Assembly: GCF_001425055.1 (NCBI RefSeq)
Contig: NZ_LMDK01000016.1
Coordinates: 776,773-840,772 of the forward strand
Source: Pelomonas sp. Root1237
GTDB lineage: Bacteria; Pseudomonadota; Gammaproteobacteria; Burkholderiales; Burkholderiaceae_C
Direction of reading: 5' to 3'
DNA: 64,000 nt
Below the pieces are notes generated by a model, which ran no database searches, was not told where the DNA came from, and saw only the letters and a list, made by a program, of their open reading frames with translations. Positions 8,083 to 16,222 of the stretch are shown piece after piece. How positions within the stretch are numbered: the first letter of the stretch is position 1; each line of letters opens with the position of its first letter. A program made the translations under genes and the position numbers.

Positions 8083-8132
8083 GTAAAACTTACTCCATCA
8101 CAGCAAGCAATTATTGTTTTACAGTAAGTTTT
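8083..8132. promoter_or_regulatory. AT-rich divergent promoter with paired GTAA/TTAC dyads
   Basis: Between ybaK and the DUF2975 gene. AAAACTTACT (8085-8094) and AGTAAGTTTT (8123-8132) form a perfect 10-bp inverted repeat 28 bp apart. Each arm sits in its own small dyad: GTAA-AAC-TTAC at 8083-8093 and TTAC-A-GTAA at 8119-8127. This looks like two operator half-regions for one dimeric regulator that may loop or bind cooperatively. The Cro-type regulator of the downstream operon (8702-8929) is the obvious candidate, by inference only. Confidence 0.55.
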
Positions 8133-8153
8133 CCGTGTTTGCCCTAGGCCACC

Positions 8154-8702
8154 ATGCCCGACTCCTTTTCTGCCGATGGTTTACGGCGCATCCGCCGCCT
8201 GGCCTGGGTGGTGCGGCTGCTCTGCCTGCTCGGCGTCGTGGTCATCGGCACCCTGCCCTTCATCTTCTGGGCGGAGGCCGATTGGGTGGCTGACGTGGCA
8301 GCACGCACCTGGAACCTCAGCCGCATACAGCTCGACATGGGCACGCGGCTGTGGGGTCTTGCAGCCTCCATGCTGCCCACGCTGGCAAGCCTGTTCGCGC
8401 TGTGGCAGATGTGGTCGCTGTTCGGCTGCTTCGCCCAGGGCGAGTTGCTGGCGCGCCGGCCGGCCCAGCACCTGCGCCGCCTCGGCCTGGGCTTATGCGC
8501 ACTGGCCGCCGCCCAGCCGCTGGGCCAGACGCTGGCCATCCTCGCCCTGACCTGGGGCAATCCCAAGGGCGAGCGTCAGCTGTGGTTCGGCCTGTCGGGT
8601 GATCACTATCTCGCCTTGCTCTTCGGCCTGCTGCTGCTGGCCCTGGCCCAAGTGCTGCACGAAGCCGCGCGAGTCGCCGACGAGAACGCCGAGTTCGTCT
8701 GA
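8154..8702 (+). CDS. DUF2975 domain membrane protein
   Basis: A 182-residue protein with four predicted membrane helices (about residues 17-40, 68-88, 103-123 and 147-165). The pairing with a short Cro/C1 regulator immediately downstream (TGATG overlap at 8700-8704) is the arrangement typical of DUF2975 genes. Function is unknown; such pairs are widespread and often self-regulated. It heads a four-gene run (8154, 8702, 8944, 9667) with gaps of 14 bp or less. A palindrome-rich region lies just upstream. Confidence 0.72.
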   Translation: MPDSFSADGLRRIRRLAWVVRLLCLLGVVVIGTLPFIFWAEADWVADVAARTWNLSRIQLDMGTRLWGLAASMLPTLASLFALWQMWSLFGCFAQGELLARRPAQHLRRLGLGLCALAAAQPLGQTLAILALTWGNPKGERQLWFGLSGDHYLALLFGLLLLALAQVLHEAARVADENAEFV

Positions 8703-8929
8703 TGCCCATCGTCGTCACCCTCGACGTCATGCTCGCGCGCCGCAAGATGCGCTCGCGCGAGCTGGCGGAGCGCGTGGGCATCACCGAGGCGAACCTGTCC
8801 CTGCTCAAGAGCGGTAAGGTGCGCGGCGTGCGCTTCGACACGCTGGCGCGCATCTGCGACGCCCTGCAATGCCAGCCGGGCGATCTGCTCGCCTGGGAAC
8901 CCGGCCCCGAGCCGCCCGAAGAACCCTGA
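8702..8929 (+). CDS. Short Cro/C1-type (XRE, YozG-like) helix-turn-helix regulator
   Basis: A 75-residue DNA-binding protein that is almost only the HTH: MLARRKMRSRELAERVGITEANLSLLKSGKVRGVRFDTLARICDALQCQPGDLLAW. The recognition helix is ITEANLSLLKSGK. The YozG/HTH_26 class is usually found with DUF2975 membrane proteins, as here (start codon overlaps the previous stop). It probably controls this operon through the inverted repeats at 8083-8132. Confidence 0.85.
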   Translation: MPIVVTLDVMLARRKMRSRELAERVGITEANLSLLKSGKVRGVRFDTLARICDALQCQPGDLLAWEPGPEPPEEP

Positions 8930-8943
8930 CCTGCTTCCTGCCC

Positions 8944-9663
8944 ATGCGCTTTCTGATCCCTTGCCTGCTGCTCGCGGCCTGCGCCGCCCACGCGCAGACC
9001 GAAGTCCTGCCGCCCGTCCAGACCGACCTCAAGCGCGACAAGAGCGTGCTGCCCTATGCGCGCATCAACGAGCTGCTGACCAAGCTGAGCAAGCACGGCG
9101 AGGGGCTGTTCCGCATGGACTTCAAGGTCGACGCCGAGAAGACCAAACTGCCTCTGCCTGAGCTACGCATGGTGGTGCGAAGCGACGAGGCCGACCACCC
9201 GATCCCGGTCGACGGCGAGGGCCGCTTCGACCTGCCCCTGCTGCCCGAGGCCGAGGCCAGGACGGCCGACTTCGCGACCAACGCGCCCAAGGGCCAGATG
9301 GCCGTGCGCGGCACCATCGAGCTGACCGTTCCGCCCGAACAGCTGACGATGGCCAAGGTGCGCCAGACCTTGCGCGTCGCGCGCACATTGCGCGAGGAAC
9401 TGCTGCCTTGGTACTTGCGCTGGCTGTTCCCGCGCATCGAAGCCGTGCGCGTGTGCTCGGCCACGCCCACCTGGGAGCTGGAGTGGCGTGAGAGTGGCCA
9501 ACTGCTCGGCTTGCCGCTGCCTCAGGCAGTGGGCGAGCGCGACCCAGACGCCAAGCCCGGCGAGAAGGGCCGCCCCTGCACATTGCTGACCGGCCAGGAG
9601 AGCTGGCCCGACGCGGCCCGGCTGCTGCCACCGGCCAGCAGCAAGCTCAGCGTCAAGCTGTAA
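8944..9663 (+). CDS. Hypothetical secreted protein
   Basis: A 239-residue protein with a signal peptide (about residues 1-18, ending CAAHA). The mature part is mixed alpha/beta with recurring acidic-proline stretches and one segment (LPWYLRWLFPRIEAVRVC) that is strongly amphipathic. No motif I can assign to a family. The ATG at 8944 is preferred because it gives the signal peptide; the frame is open further upstream only inside the HTH gene. It is third in the DUF2975 operon, 14 bp after the regulator and 3 bp before the proline-rich protein, so the two probably work together at the envelope. Confidence 0.65.
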   Translation: MRFLIPCLLLAACAAHAQTEVLPPVQTDLKRDKSVLPYARINELLTKLSKHGEGLFRMDFKVDAEKTKLPLPELRMVVRSDEADHPIPVDGEGRFDLPLLPEAEARTADFATNAPKGQMAVRGTIELTVPPEQLTMAKVRQTLRVARTLREELLPWYLRWLFPRIEAVRVCSATPTWELEWRESGQLLGLPLPQAVGERDPDAKPGEKGRPCTLLTGQESWPDAARLLPPASSKLSVKL

Positions 9664-9666
9664 GGC

Positions 9667-10323
9667 ATGAACCACCGCTGGATCGCGCGCGGCCTGGTTG
9701 GCGGGCTGCACCTGGCCTTGCTGGCCGCGCTGTGGCTGCACCGGCCGCCACCGCTGCACCACCCCGGCGAGCGGCGCGTGACGACGGTGCGCCTGCTGGC
9801 GCCACGCCTGCAGCAGGCGCCGCCGCCTGCGCCGTCCATCGCCCCAGTGCCGCGCAAGCCGGAGCCCGAGCTTCCCGACATCGCGCCCCTGCCCTTCAGG
9901 ACCGAGGCGCCTGGCGCCGCCATCCCTGCGCCCACCGCGCCGGCCGAAACCGTTCCTGCCACCACGGCACCGGCCGAGCCGCCACGCACGGCGCTGCGTT
10001 TGACTCTGCCGCCCGGCTATGCCGCGTCGTCAGCCGCCGCACGCAACCCGGCGCTGAGCGACCCGCGCAGCAACACGGCGCGGCCGACGTTCGAGGACCG
10101 CATCGCTGACGCCACCGGCGGGGCAGGCGCCTGGGTCGAGGAAAGCACCGGCGAGAACCGCTCCCAGGCTGTCGGCGCACTCGGGGACCGCCGCACCGTC
10201 ATGCGCCGCGGCAACACCTGCGTCGAAATCTTCCGCTCACGCATTGCCGACATGGACCAGTTCAACGGCAGCGTCGCCCCGCGGGCGATCGGCATGGTCG
10301 GCAAGCCCTACAAGTGCAAGTGA
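9667..10323 (+). CDS. Membrane-anchored proline-rich periplasmic protein, TonB-like N-terminus
   Basis: A 218-residue protein. One N-terminal membrane segment (about residues 8-24, GLVGGLHLALLAALWLH) is followed by a long Pro/Ala-rich region (about 45-110), as in the anchor and spacer of TonB. The C-terminal 100 residues lack the TonB CTD signature. They carry a small domain with RRTVMRRGNTCVEIFRSRIADMDQFN and a final KPYKCK, whose two cysteines may pair. It is the last gene of the DUF2975 operon. Function unknown; a periplasm-spanning structural role is a guess. Confidence 0.62.
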   Translation: MNHRWIARGLVGGLHLALLAALWLHRPPPLHHPGERRVTTVRLLAPRLQQAPPPAPSIAPVPRKPEPELPDIAPLPFRTEAPGAAIPAPTAPAETVPATTAPAEPPRTALRLTLPPGYAASSAAARNPALSDPRSNTARPTFEDRIADATGGAGAWVEESTGENRSQAVGALGDRRTVMRRGNTCVEIFRSRIADMDQFNGSVAPRAIGMVGKPYKCK

Positions 10324-10423
10324 GCGGCATCGCGCAGCGCCTGCGCGAAGTTCAGGCCGAAGTTCAGGCCACGGGTCGGCTGCGCGGCCGCACAGCCGCG
10401 GCAATCCTCATACCCTCCCTTCT

Positions 10424-10882
10424 TCAACCGCCCTTGGCTGCCACGGGCAGATAGACCTCGACCAGCGAGTCGGGCTCATCGGGGCAGAAGTCGGGGCCAT
10501 AGCGCTCGAACAGCGGACCGGCGGCCTGGACATAGTCCGAAGCCGGCAGCTGGCGCTCGAAGATGTCGCCGAAGCCCTCACCCAGCCCCGACAGCGGGAC
10601 GCTGAAAAAGGCATAGCGCCCGGCTGGCAACGTCAGCTTCGTCATGCCCGCCGGCACGGCGGCCGACGGCTCGACGGCAACGCAGGCGAGGTAGTCGAAG
10701 CCGGCGTCGGACTGGTTGTGCATGACGCCGTAGGTGGTCCTGGCCTCGGTGGCCTGCCCGATCTCGGGAATGCGGGCCACGAAGCGCGGCCACAGGGCCG
10801 GGATATCGGGTGACATCGGCGTCGTGCGGATCTGCAGGCCCACGACGGTGACGGCGGGTCGGTCAATGATCTGGAGCGGCAT
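10424..10882 (-). CDS. GyrI-like/AraC effector-binding domain protein
   Basis: A 152-residue stand-alone small-molecule-binding domain. The pattern is a start MPLQIIDRPAVTVVGLQ, a central YGVMHNQ with a conserved tail CVAVEP, the GRYAFFSVPL strand, and an acidic C-terminal PDSLVEVYLPV. GyrI/Rob-type domains bind drugs or metabolites, and single-domain versions can sequester toxic compounds. No DNA-binding domain is attached. It is flanked by a 100-bp gap with nothing obvious downstream and by a decayed gene upstream. Confidence 0.82.
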   Translation of the reverse strand: MPLQIIDRPAVTVVGLQIRTTPMSPDIPALWPRFVARIPEIGQATEARTTYGVMHNQSDAGFDYLACVAVEPSAAVPAGMTKLTLPAGRYAFFSVPLSGLGEGFGDIFERQLPASDYVQAAGPLFERYGPDFCPDEPDSLVEVYLPVAAKGG

Positions 10883-11043
10883 GGCGGTCCTCGAAGTTGC
10901 GAACAGGCGCCCGCGGGGGTGCCCACGCTACGACGAACGCTGGGCATCGTTTTCGACAAACCGGTGTCGCGCAGCAATTTCTGCAACACCGCTGCCGGCG
11001 CTGCACGCCCAGGCCGGTGCCTCCATCACTGCCCACACCTGTC

Positions 11044-11290
11044 ATGCGCCAGTTCCTCGCCGCTGCCCTGTTTGCCGCCCTGCTCTCGCCCGCCCAAGCC
11101 GCCGCGCCGGCCGAACTGTTTGATTTCTGACTCGGCGGGCGAGCAGTTCGAGGCCCAGCGCATGCGCTTCTACGACATCGAACCCGACAGCTTCGATGGG
11201 GACGGGGAAGGCAGCACCGACGGCGGCAAGACCTGGACGCTGATCTGGCGATTGCACCACCAACGCACGCGGTCTTGCGCTTGTCCCTAG
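11044..11290 (+). pseudogene. Decayed DUF1579-like secreted protein
   Basis: The ATG at 11044 begins a good signal peptide (MRQFLAAALFAALLSPAQA) that runs into AELFDF and then a TGA at 11128-11130. The expected family motif is FDFW, so the stop is TGG changed to TGA. Directly afterwards, in another frame, the C-terminal part of the family is legible: QRMRFYDIEPDSF and STDGGKTWTLIWRLH, ending near 11275. The middle of the domain, about 90 residues, is missing. Nonsense mutation, internal deletion and frameshift together mark a dead gene. The family assignment is from remembered motif patterns. Confidence 0.65.
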
Positions 11291-11321
11291 ACTGGCCGGC
11301 TCTGAATCTCCCGATCCCGCC

Positions 11322-11954
11322 ATGCCCTTCTCGACCTGGCTGCTGTTCTGCGGCGTCGCCCTGCTGACCTGCTTCTCGCCGGGCCCCGGCGTGCTGCTCG
11401 CGATCTCGAACTCTGTCGCCGTCGGGCCGCGCCACACGATGTTCAGTTCGCTGGGCAATGCGGCCGGCCTCTTCGTCGTGTCCGGTGCGGCCACGGCCGG
11501 CATGGGCGCGCTGCTGGCGGTATCGGCTTCGGCCTTCCTGGTCGTCAAGATCGTCGGCGCGGGCTATCTCATCTACCTCGGCATCAAGCAATGGCGCAGC
11601 GCCCCGCTGCGGCTGGATGCGTCGGCCGCTACCCATCAGCCAACGACGCCGGGCAAGCTCTTCCTGCAAGGCCTGGGCGTGGCCGTCACCAACCCCAAGG
11701 CCATCCTGTTCTTCACGGCGCTGTTCCCGCAGTTCCTGGTGCCTGGCGAGTCCCTGGTCCTGCAGACCGTGCTGCTGACGATCACGTTCACCGCCCTGGC
11801 CCTGGTGTCCCACGCCTTTTATGTCGGCCTGTTCCGCCAGCTGCGCCGCTTCCTGACCGAGGCGCGACATCTGCGGCTGTTCAACCGCATCTCAGGCGGG
11901 CTGTTCGTGCTGCTGGGGCTGAGCCTGCTGAGGCTGCGCAACCGCGCGGCTTAA
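11322..11954 (+). CDS. LysE/RhtB family amino-acid exporter
   Basis: A 210-residue inner-membrane exporter with about six helices. Signatures: an N-terminal CFSPGPGVLLAISNSVAVGPR with the conserved glycine/proline turn, a GAGYLIYLGIKQWR after helix 3, and a VAVTNPKAILFFTALFPQF loop. Members export basic amino acids, homoserine, threonine or related compounds; the substrate cannot be inferred here. The last 63 bp overlap the 3' end of the convergent acyl-CoA synthetase gene. Confidence 0.9.
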   Translation: MPFSTWLLFCGVALLTCFSPGPGVLLAISNSVAVGPRHTMFSSLGNAAGLFVVSGAATAGMGALLAVSASAFLVVKIVGAGYLIYLGIKQWRSAPLRLDASAATHQPTTPGKLFLQGLGVAVTNPKAILFFTALFPQFLVPGESLVLQTVLLTITFTALALVSHAFYVGLFRQLRRFLTEARHLRLFNRISGGLFVLLGLSLLRLRNRAA

Positions 11955-13721
11955 ATCAGATCGAGCTTCGGCCCGTTCCTGCTCGCGCAGCCGCAGTACG
12001 CGCCGCTGCACCTTCCCCGTCGTCGTCATCGGCAGCGCGTCGATGAACTCGATCTCCTTGGGGTACTCGTAGGGCGCCAGGCGCGCCTTCACATGGGCCT
12101 GCAGGGCCTCCACCAGCGCGGTGCTGCCAGCATGGCCCTCGGCCAGCACGACATAGGCCTTCACCAGCGCGCCGCGCTCGGCATCCGGCTTGGGCACGAC
12201 AGCCGCATTCGCCACGGCCGCATGCTTGAGCAGGCAGTTCTCGATCTCGCCGGGGCCGATGCGATAGCCCGCCGCCTTGAAGACGTCGTCCGCCCGGCCT
12301 TCGTACCAGAGCGTGCCGTCCCGGTCGCTGCGGGCGAGGTCGCCAGTGCGGCACCAGTCACCCGTGAACTTGGCCTTCGTCGCGGCCTCGTTGTTCCAAT
12401 AGCCGAGGAAGAAGACCGGGTCGGGCGCGCCATGGCGGTCACACGCGTTCACGGCCACCTCACCGGTCTCGCCGGGCGCGCATTCCCGGCCCTCATCATC
12501 GATGACCGCCACGCGGTGGCCCGGGTAGGCCCGGCCCATGCTGCCGGGCTTGGCCGGCCACAGGGCCTGGCAGTTGCCGACCACGTAATTCATCTCGGTC
12601 TGGCCGAACATCTCGTTGACCGGCACCCCCAGCGCATCGCGGCACCAGTTGAACACCGCGTCGCCAACGGCCTCGCCGGCGCTCATCAGCGCGCGCAGCT
12701 TCAGCGCATGGCGCTTCGGGCGAGGCTCGGCCTTCATCATGGCCTTGAGCGCCGTCGGGAACAGGAAGGCATGCGTGACGCCGTAGGCCGCCATCAGCTC
12801 GAAGGCCTTGGCCGCAGAGAAACGGCCCTGCCAGGCGACGATGGGGCGGCCGAAGTAGAGCGTGGGCAACAACGCATCCATCAGCCCGCCGGTCCAGGCC
12901 CAGTCGGCAGGGCTCCAGAAGACGGCGTCCGTCTTCTGGAGCCCTTTGCTGGGCCGAGGCCCTTCATTGCCGCCTCCCATCTCCCGCTCCCTCTTCCCCA
13001 GGGAAGAGGGCCTGATCGTCTCAGTGACATCGGGAAATGGATCGAAGCCGAACCAGTTCTGGCTGGCGACAAAGCCAGTCAGGTTGCCGATCAACGCCCG
13101 CTGTGGGATCAGTGCACCCTTGGGGTTGCCGGTGGTGCCGCTGGTGTAGATCAGGATGGCCGGGTCGTCGGCCTGAGTGGCCACCGGCTTGAAGCGCGCC
13201 TCCTCGGCCTGCAGGGCCTGCATCCACGGCAGCTCGTCGCAATCCACCGGGCATTCGCCCACGACCAGGATGCGGCGCAGCGCCGGGCAGCGCGCCTTGA
13301 CCTCGCGCAGGGCCGGCAGGGCTTCGCAGGCGGCAATGGCGAGCACGGCACCGCTGTCCTGCAGCCGGTACTCCAGCGCCTCGGCGCCGAAAAGCATGGA
13401 CAGTGGCATGGCGACCGCGCCAATCTGCTGGATCGCGATGTGGGCGACGGCCGTCTCGAAGCGCTGCGGCAGCACGATGGCCACACGATGGCCGCGGCGT
13501 ACACCCTGGTCCAGCAGCGCGTTGGACAGCCGGTTGGCGGCCCGCTGCAATTGCGCGTAGCTGTAGTGGGCTCGGCAGCCGCTTTCGCTGTCGAAATAAA
13601 TGGCCGTGGCGTTGGGCGTGTCGCGCGCCCAGCGGCCGCAGCAGGCCTCGGCGATGTTGAAGTCCTGGGGCACCTGCCAGCGAAAGGCGCCGTGCAGCTG
13701 CTCGTATCGGTCTTCCGCCAT
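11892..13721 (-). CDS. AMP-forming acyl-CoA synthetase with an in-frame insertion
   Basis: A 609-residue adenylate-forming enzyme. Key motifs: P-loop YTSGTTGNPKGALIP (about 189-203), GQTEMNYV (A5), YEGRADDVFKAAGYRIGPGEIE (A8 hinge) and PMTTTGKVQRRVLR (A10 catalytic lysine). It activates a fatty or organic acid to the acyl-AMP and then acyl-CoA. Between WFGFDP and DAVFWSPADWAWTGG about 37 extra residues (positions 12910-13030) are encoded by a hairpin element, in frame and without stops. They fall between the P-loop and the next core block, so the fold may tolerate them. The C-terminal 25 residues (Gln/Ala-rich) run antisense into lysE and are atypical. Activity is plausible but unproven. Confidence 0.82.
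   Translation of the reverse strand: MAEDRYEQLHGAFRWQVPQDFNIAEACCGRWARDTPNATAIYFDSESGCRAHYSYAQLQRAANRLSNALLDQGVRRGHRVAIVLPQRFETAVAHIAIQQIGAVAMPLSMLFGAEALEYRLQDSGAVLAIAACEALPALREVKARCPALRRILVVGECPVDCDELPWMQALQAEEARFKPVATQADDPAILIYTSGTTGNPKGALIPQRALIGNLTGFVASQNWFGFDPFPDVTETIRPSSLGKREREMGGGNEGPRPSKGLQKTDAVFWSPADWAWTGGLMDALLPTLYFGRPIVAWQGRFSAAKAFELMAAYGVTHAFLFPTALKAMMKAEPRPKRHALKLRALMSAGEAVGDAVFNWCRDALGVPVNEMFGQTEMNYVVGNCQALWPAKPGSMGRAYPGHRVAVIDDEGRECAPGETGEVAVNACDRHGAPDPVFFLGYWNNEAATKAKFTGDWCRTGDLARSDRDGTLWYEGRADDVFKAAGYRIGPGEIENCLLKHAAVANAAVVPKPDAERGALVKAYVVLAEGHAGSTALVEALQAHVKARLAPYEYPKEIEFIDALPMTTTGKVQRRVLRLREQERAEARSDLSRAVAQPQQAQPQQHEQPA
12910..13030. repeat. Hairpin element inserted inside the acyl-CoA synthetase gene
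   Basis: Two strong dyads. GGGCTCCAGAAGACGG (12910-12925) and its perfect complement (12929-12944) are separated by 3 bases. CCCTCTTCCC (12989-12998) and GGGAAGAGGG (13001-13010) are separated by 2 bases. The outer arm of the first dyad is host coding sequence (reverse strand encodes AVFWSP); the second arm is an inverted copy of it. The inserted stretch adds about 37 codons, a multiple of three, to the enzyme. This is REP/MITE-like behaviour; exact ends are uncertain. Confidence 0.6.
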
Positions 13722-13802
13722 GGGCCACCCCCGGTTGGGACAAGGGGGCGAATGCTAGCCAGCCCGGCAATGCCCGGGCTAATGGATTGCACTGAGCAGG
13801 GA

Positions 13803-13935
13803 GCCCCTCGCCTGGTCTTGCCCGCTGGACGCGGCACGCCCAGTCGGTCCCCCAGGGGGACGGCGATGCTTGCCGGATCGACCGGCAAGCACATCGCCAG
13901 AGGGGCCGGCTAGGGAGCGGCCCGGCGCTCGGCCC
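13803..13935 (+). repeat. Structured dispersed repeat, copy A
   Basis: About 133 bp shared, at roughly 80-85 percent identity by eye, with the reverse complement of 32698-32833. Three stem-loops are visible. GTCCCCC/GGGGGAC at 13847-13861. A long stem GGCGATGCTTGCCGG with CCGGCAAGCACATCGCC (13862-13898, 5-base loop, small bulge). GGGCCG/CGGCCC at 13903-13923. Differences between the copies keep the stems paired. It fills most of the gap between the acyl-CoA synthetase start and the GNAT stop. I see no coding potential. Confidence 0.8.
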
Positions 13936-13961
13936 CTAAAAGACGGACCGGCAGTGTCTGT

Positions 13962-14501
13962 TCAGAGGCCCAACCAGGCGGACGGCGACCACATGCTCGG
14001 CCGGTCGCCGTCGGCATAGCGCTCCAGCGCATCGCCGGTCAGGCGGCAGATGCGCCACTCCGGCATGACGTCGGCGCCCAGGCCTTCATAGAAGCGGATG
14101 GCGTCCTCATTCCAGTCCAGCACCGTCCAGTCGAAACGGCCATAGCCGCGCTCGCAGGCTGTCTGGGCCAGCTCGATGATCAGCGCCTTGCCCAGGCCGC
14201 TGCGGCGGTGGGCTGGGCGCACATACAGATCTTCCAGATAGAGGCCGGGCTTGGCCAGGAAGGTCGAGAAGTTGGTATAGAACAGCGCAAAGGCGACCAC
14301 CTCACCGTCCACCATGCCAACCAGGCACTCGGCCGCGGGAGCATCGCCAAACAGATGCGGCTCGAGCTTCTCTGGCGTGACTTGCAACAGATGGGTCAGG
14401 TTCTCGAACTCGGCGAGCTCGCTGATCAACTGGACGATGGCTTTCAGATCGCGCGGCTCGGCGGCGCGGATGTCGTGGCGGGGTGCGGGCATGGTGGCCA
14501 T
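13962..14501 (-). CDS. GNAT family N-acetyltransferase
   Basis: A 179-residue acetyltransferase of the GNAT fold. The acetyl-CoA pyrophosphate loop is the segment VRPAHRRSGLGKALI (Q/R-x-x-G-x-G/A type). The strand before it is GLYLEDLYV, and a C-terminal LDWNEDAIRFYEGLGA is the usual motif B end. It resembles the diamine (SSAT-like) acetyltransferase subgroup, with FENLTHLLQVTPEKLEPHLFG near the N-terminus, but the substrate is not certain. Start at 14501 or 14492 cannot be separated. The gene diverges from the alpha/beta hydrolase at 14535, with only 33 bp between. Confidence 0.83.
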   Translation of the reverse strand: MATMPAPRHDIRAAEPRDLKAIVQLISELAEFENLTHLLQVTPEKLEPHLFGDAPAAECLVGMVDGEVVAFALFYTNFSTFLAKPGLYLEDLYVRPAHRRSGLGKALIIELAQTACERGYGRFDWTVLDWNEDAIRFYEGLGADVMPEWRICRLTGDALERYADGDRPSMWSPSAWLGL

Positions 14502-14534
14502 TGTCAGTGCACTGCCGTGTCCTACAGTGCGGAT

Positions 14535-15437
14535 ATGCCCGATGTCTATTCCCCGCGCCGCACCCATCGCAGCGAATTTCTGAGCTTGCGCGGCCTGCGC
14601 CACCACATCTTGCGCTGGGGCCAGCCCTCGGCCGGCCACTCGCCCCTGGTCATGGTGCATGGCTGGATGGACGTCGGCGCGTCCTTCCAGTTCGTCGTCG
14701 ATGCGCTGCAGCAGGAGCGCGAGGTCATCGCGCTGGACTGGCGCGGCTTCGGCCTCAGTGCGACGACGGGTGCCGACAGCTACTGGTTCCCGGACTACCT
14801 CGGCGACCTCGACGCCCTGCTCGATGCGCTGAGCCCGGGCGCGCCGGTGGACCTGCTGGGCCACAGCATGGGCGGCAATGTGGCCATGAGCTATGCCGGG
14901 GTTCGTCCGCAGCGCATCCGTCGCCTCGTCAATCTCGAAGGCTTTGGCATGCCCGACATCTCGCCCGCCGCCTCGCCCGAGCGCCTGGCCAAATGGCTGG
15001 ACGAGCTGAAGGACCCGCCCTCGCTGCGGCCCTATGCGACGCTGGCCGATGTGGCCGAGCGGCTGCGCAAGAACAACCCCCGCCTGGCCGCCGACAAGGC
15101 CGCCTGGCTGGCCCAGCACTGGTCGCGTGAAACGCCCGAGGGCTTCCAGCTCAATGCCGACCCAGCCCACAAGCTGGCCAATCCCATGCTCTACCGCAAG
15201 GCCGAGGTGCTGGCCTGCTGGCAGCGCATCACCGCGCCCACGCTGTGGGTCGAGGGCAGCGACGACCAGCTGACGCGCTTCTGGGGCACTCGCTACCCGC
15301 GCGAAGACTTCGAGGCCCGCCTGGCCCTGGTGCCACAGCTGGAGAAGGCCGTGCTGCCGGACGCCGGCCACATGCTGCATCATGACCAACCCGAGGCGCT
15401 GGCCGCGGTGCTCGAGACCTTCCTGTCGAAGACATGA
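14535..15437 (+). CDS. Alpha/beta-fold hydrolase
   Basis: A 300-residue hydrolase. The oxyanion strand is VMVHGWMDVGASF, the nucleophile elbow is GHSMGGN (serine about residue 113), the acid is in WVEGSDDQ, and the histidine is in DAGHMLHHD. The family acts on esters, amides or C-C bonds; nothing specifies the substrate. The stop overlaps the ATG of the next gene (ATGA at 15434-15437), so it is translated with the solute-binding protein. Confidence 0.85.
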   Translation: MPDVYSPRRTHRSEFLSLRGLRHHILRWGQPSAGHSPLVMVHGWMDVGASFQFVVDALQQEREVIALDWRGFGLSATTGADSYWFPDYLGDLDALLDALSPGAPVDLLGHSMGGNVAMSYAGVRPQRIRRLVNLEGFGMPDISPAASPERLAKWLDELKDPPSLRPYATLADVAERLRKNNPRLAADKAAWLAQHWSRETPEGFQLNADPAHKLANPMLYRKAEVLACWQRITAPTLWVEGSDDQLTRFWGTRYPREDFEARLALVPQLEKAVLPDAGHMLHHDQPEALAAVLETFLSKT

Positions 15438-16222
15438 GGCAGCCTGCCATCGCGTTGCTGCTCGCGCTGGCTGCCACTGGCGCGCAGGCGGGCTGCTCGC
15501 GAGAGTTCAGCGTCGGCATCTCCGACCTCGGCTATTCAGCCTTCCTGCGCGACGGCCATATCCAAGGCGTCGTGCCCGATCTGCTGGACGAGCTGGCCCG
15601 GCGCAGTGGCTGCAAGCTGACCCTGCGCTACGCGCCTCGTGCGCGCGTGCTGCTGGACTTCGAGCACGGCAGCATCGACGTGCTGACCTCGGCCATGCGC
15701 GCCGCCGACCGCGACCGGGTCGGGCACTTCCTGCCCTATGCCTTCACGGAACTGGATCTGATCGTCGCGTCGGAGCGCGGGCCGCGCTCGCTGGAGGCCT
15801 TTGTCGGCCGGCCCGACCTCAAGCTCGGAATCGTCCGTGGCGTGCGCGTAGGTGATGTGCTGGAGGAACGGATCGCACCGCTGCTGGCCTCGCGCCAGGC
15901 CGAGTATTCGCCCGACTTCAACAACCTGGCGGCCAAGCTGACGGCCGGGCGCATCCAGGCAGCCATCATTCCCAACATGATCCATGCCAAGCTCAAGCGG
16001 GATGGCGCACTGCCAGCGCAGAGCATCGTCGTCGACCTGCCGGAGGCCGGCACCGAACCCATCGGCCTTTACCTGAACCGCACCACCGTCACCGAGGACG
16101 ACGTTCAGCTGCTGCAGGCCCAGATCACCCTGCTGAGGCGCGAAGGCTGGATCCAGCAGCTCTACGCGCGTTATGTCGGCGAGGCCGAAGCCCGGCGCCT
16201 GTTCAGGACCGAGGCTCGCTGA
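15434..16222 (+). CDS. Periplasmic solute-binding protein, family 3 (amino-acid type)
   Basis: A 262-residue protein with a signal peptide (about residues 1-17, ending AQA). The pattern of two-lobed binding proteins is visible: GVVPDLLDELARRSGCKL, then YAPRARVLLDFEHGSIDVLTSAM, and LKLGIVRGVRVGDVL at the start of the second lobe. Members deliver amino acids or similar solutes, or act as sensory domains. No ABC permease or ATPase gene lies beside it, so it either uses a distant transporter or has another role. Translationally coupled to the hydrolase. Its last 20 bp overlap the convergent DUF4212 gene. Confidence 0.78.
   Translation: MRQPAIALLLALAATGAQAGCSREFSVGISDLGYSAFLRDGHIQGVVPDLLDELARRSGCKLTLRYAPRARVLLDFEHGSIDVLTSAMRAADRDRVGHFLPYAFTELDLIVASERGPRSLEAFVGRPDLKLGIVRGVRVGDVLEERIAPLLASRQAEYSPDFNNLAAKLTAGRIQAAIIPNMIHAKLKRDGALPAQSIVVDLPEAGTEPIGLYLNRTTVTEDDVQLLQAQITLLRREGWIQQLYARYVGEAEARRLFRTEAR

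Noticed and set aside
12093..13913. A 606-residue plus-strand frame opposite the acyl-CoA synthetase
   Set aside because: A shadow of the synthetase on the other strand plus repeat copy A; no protein-like features.
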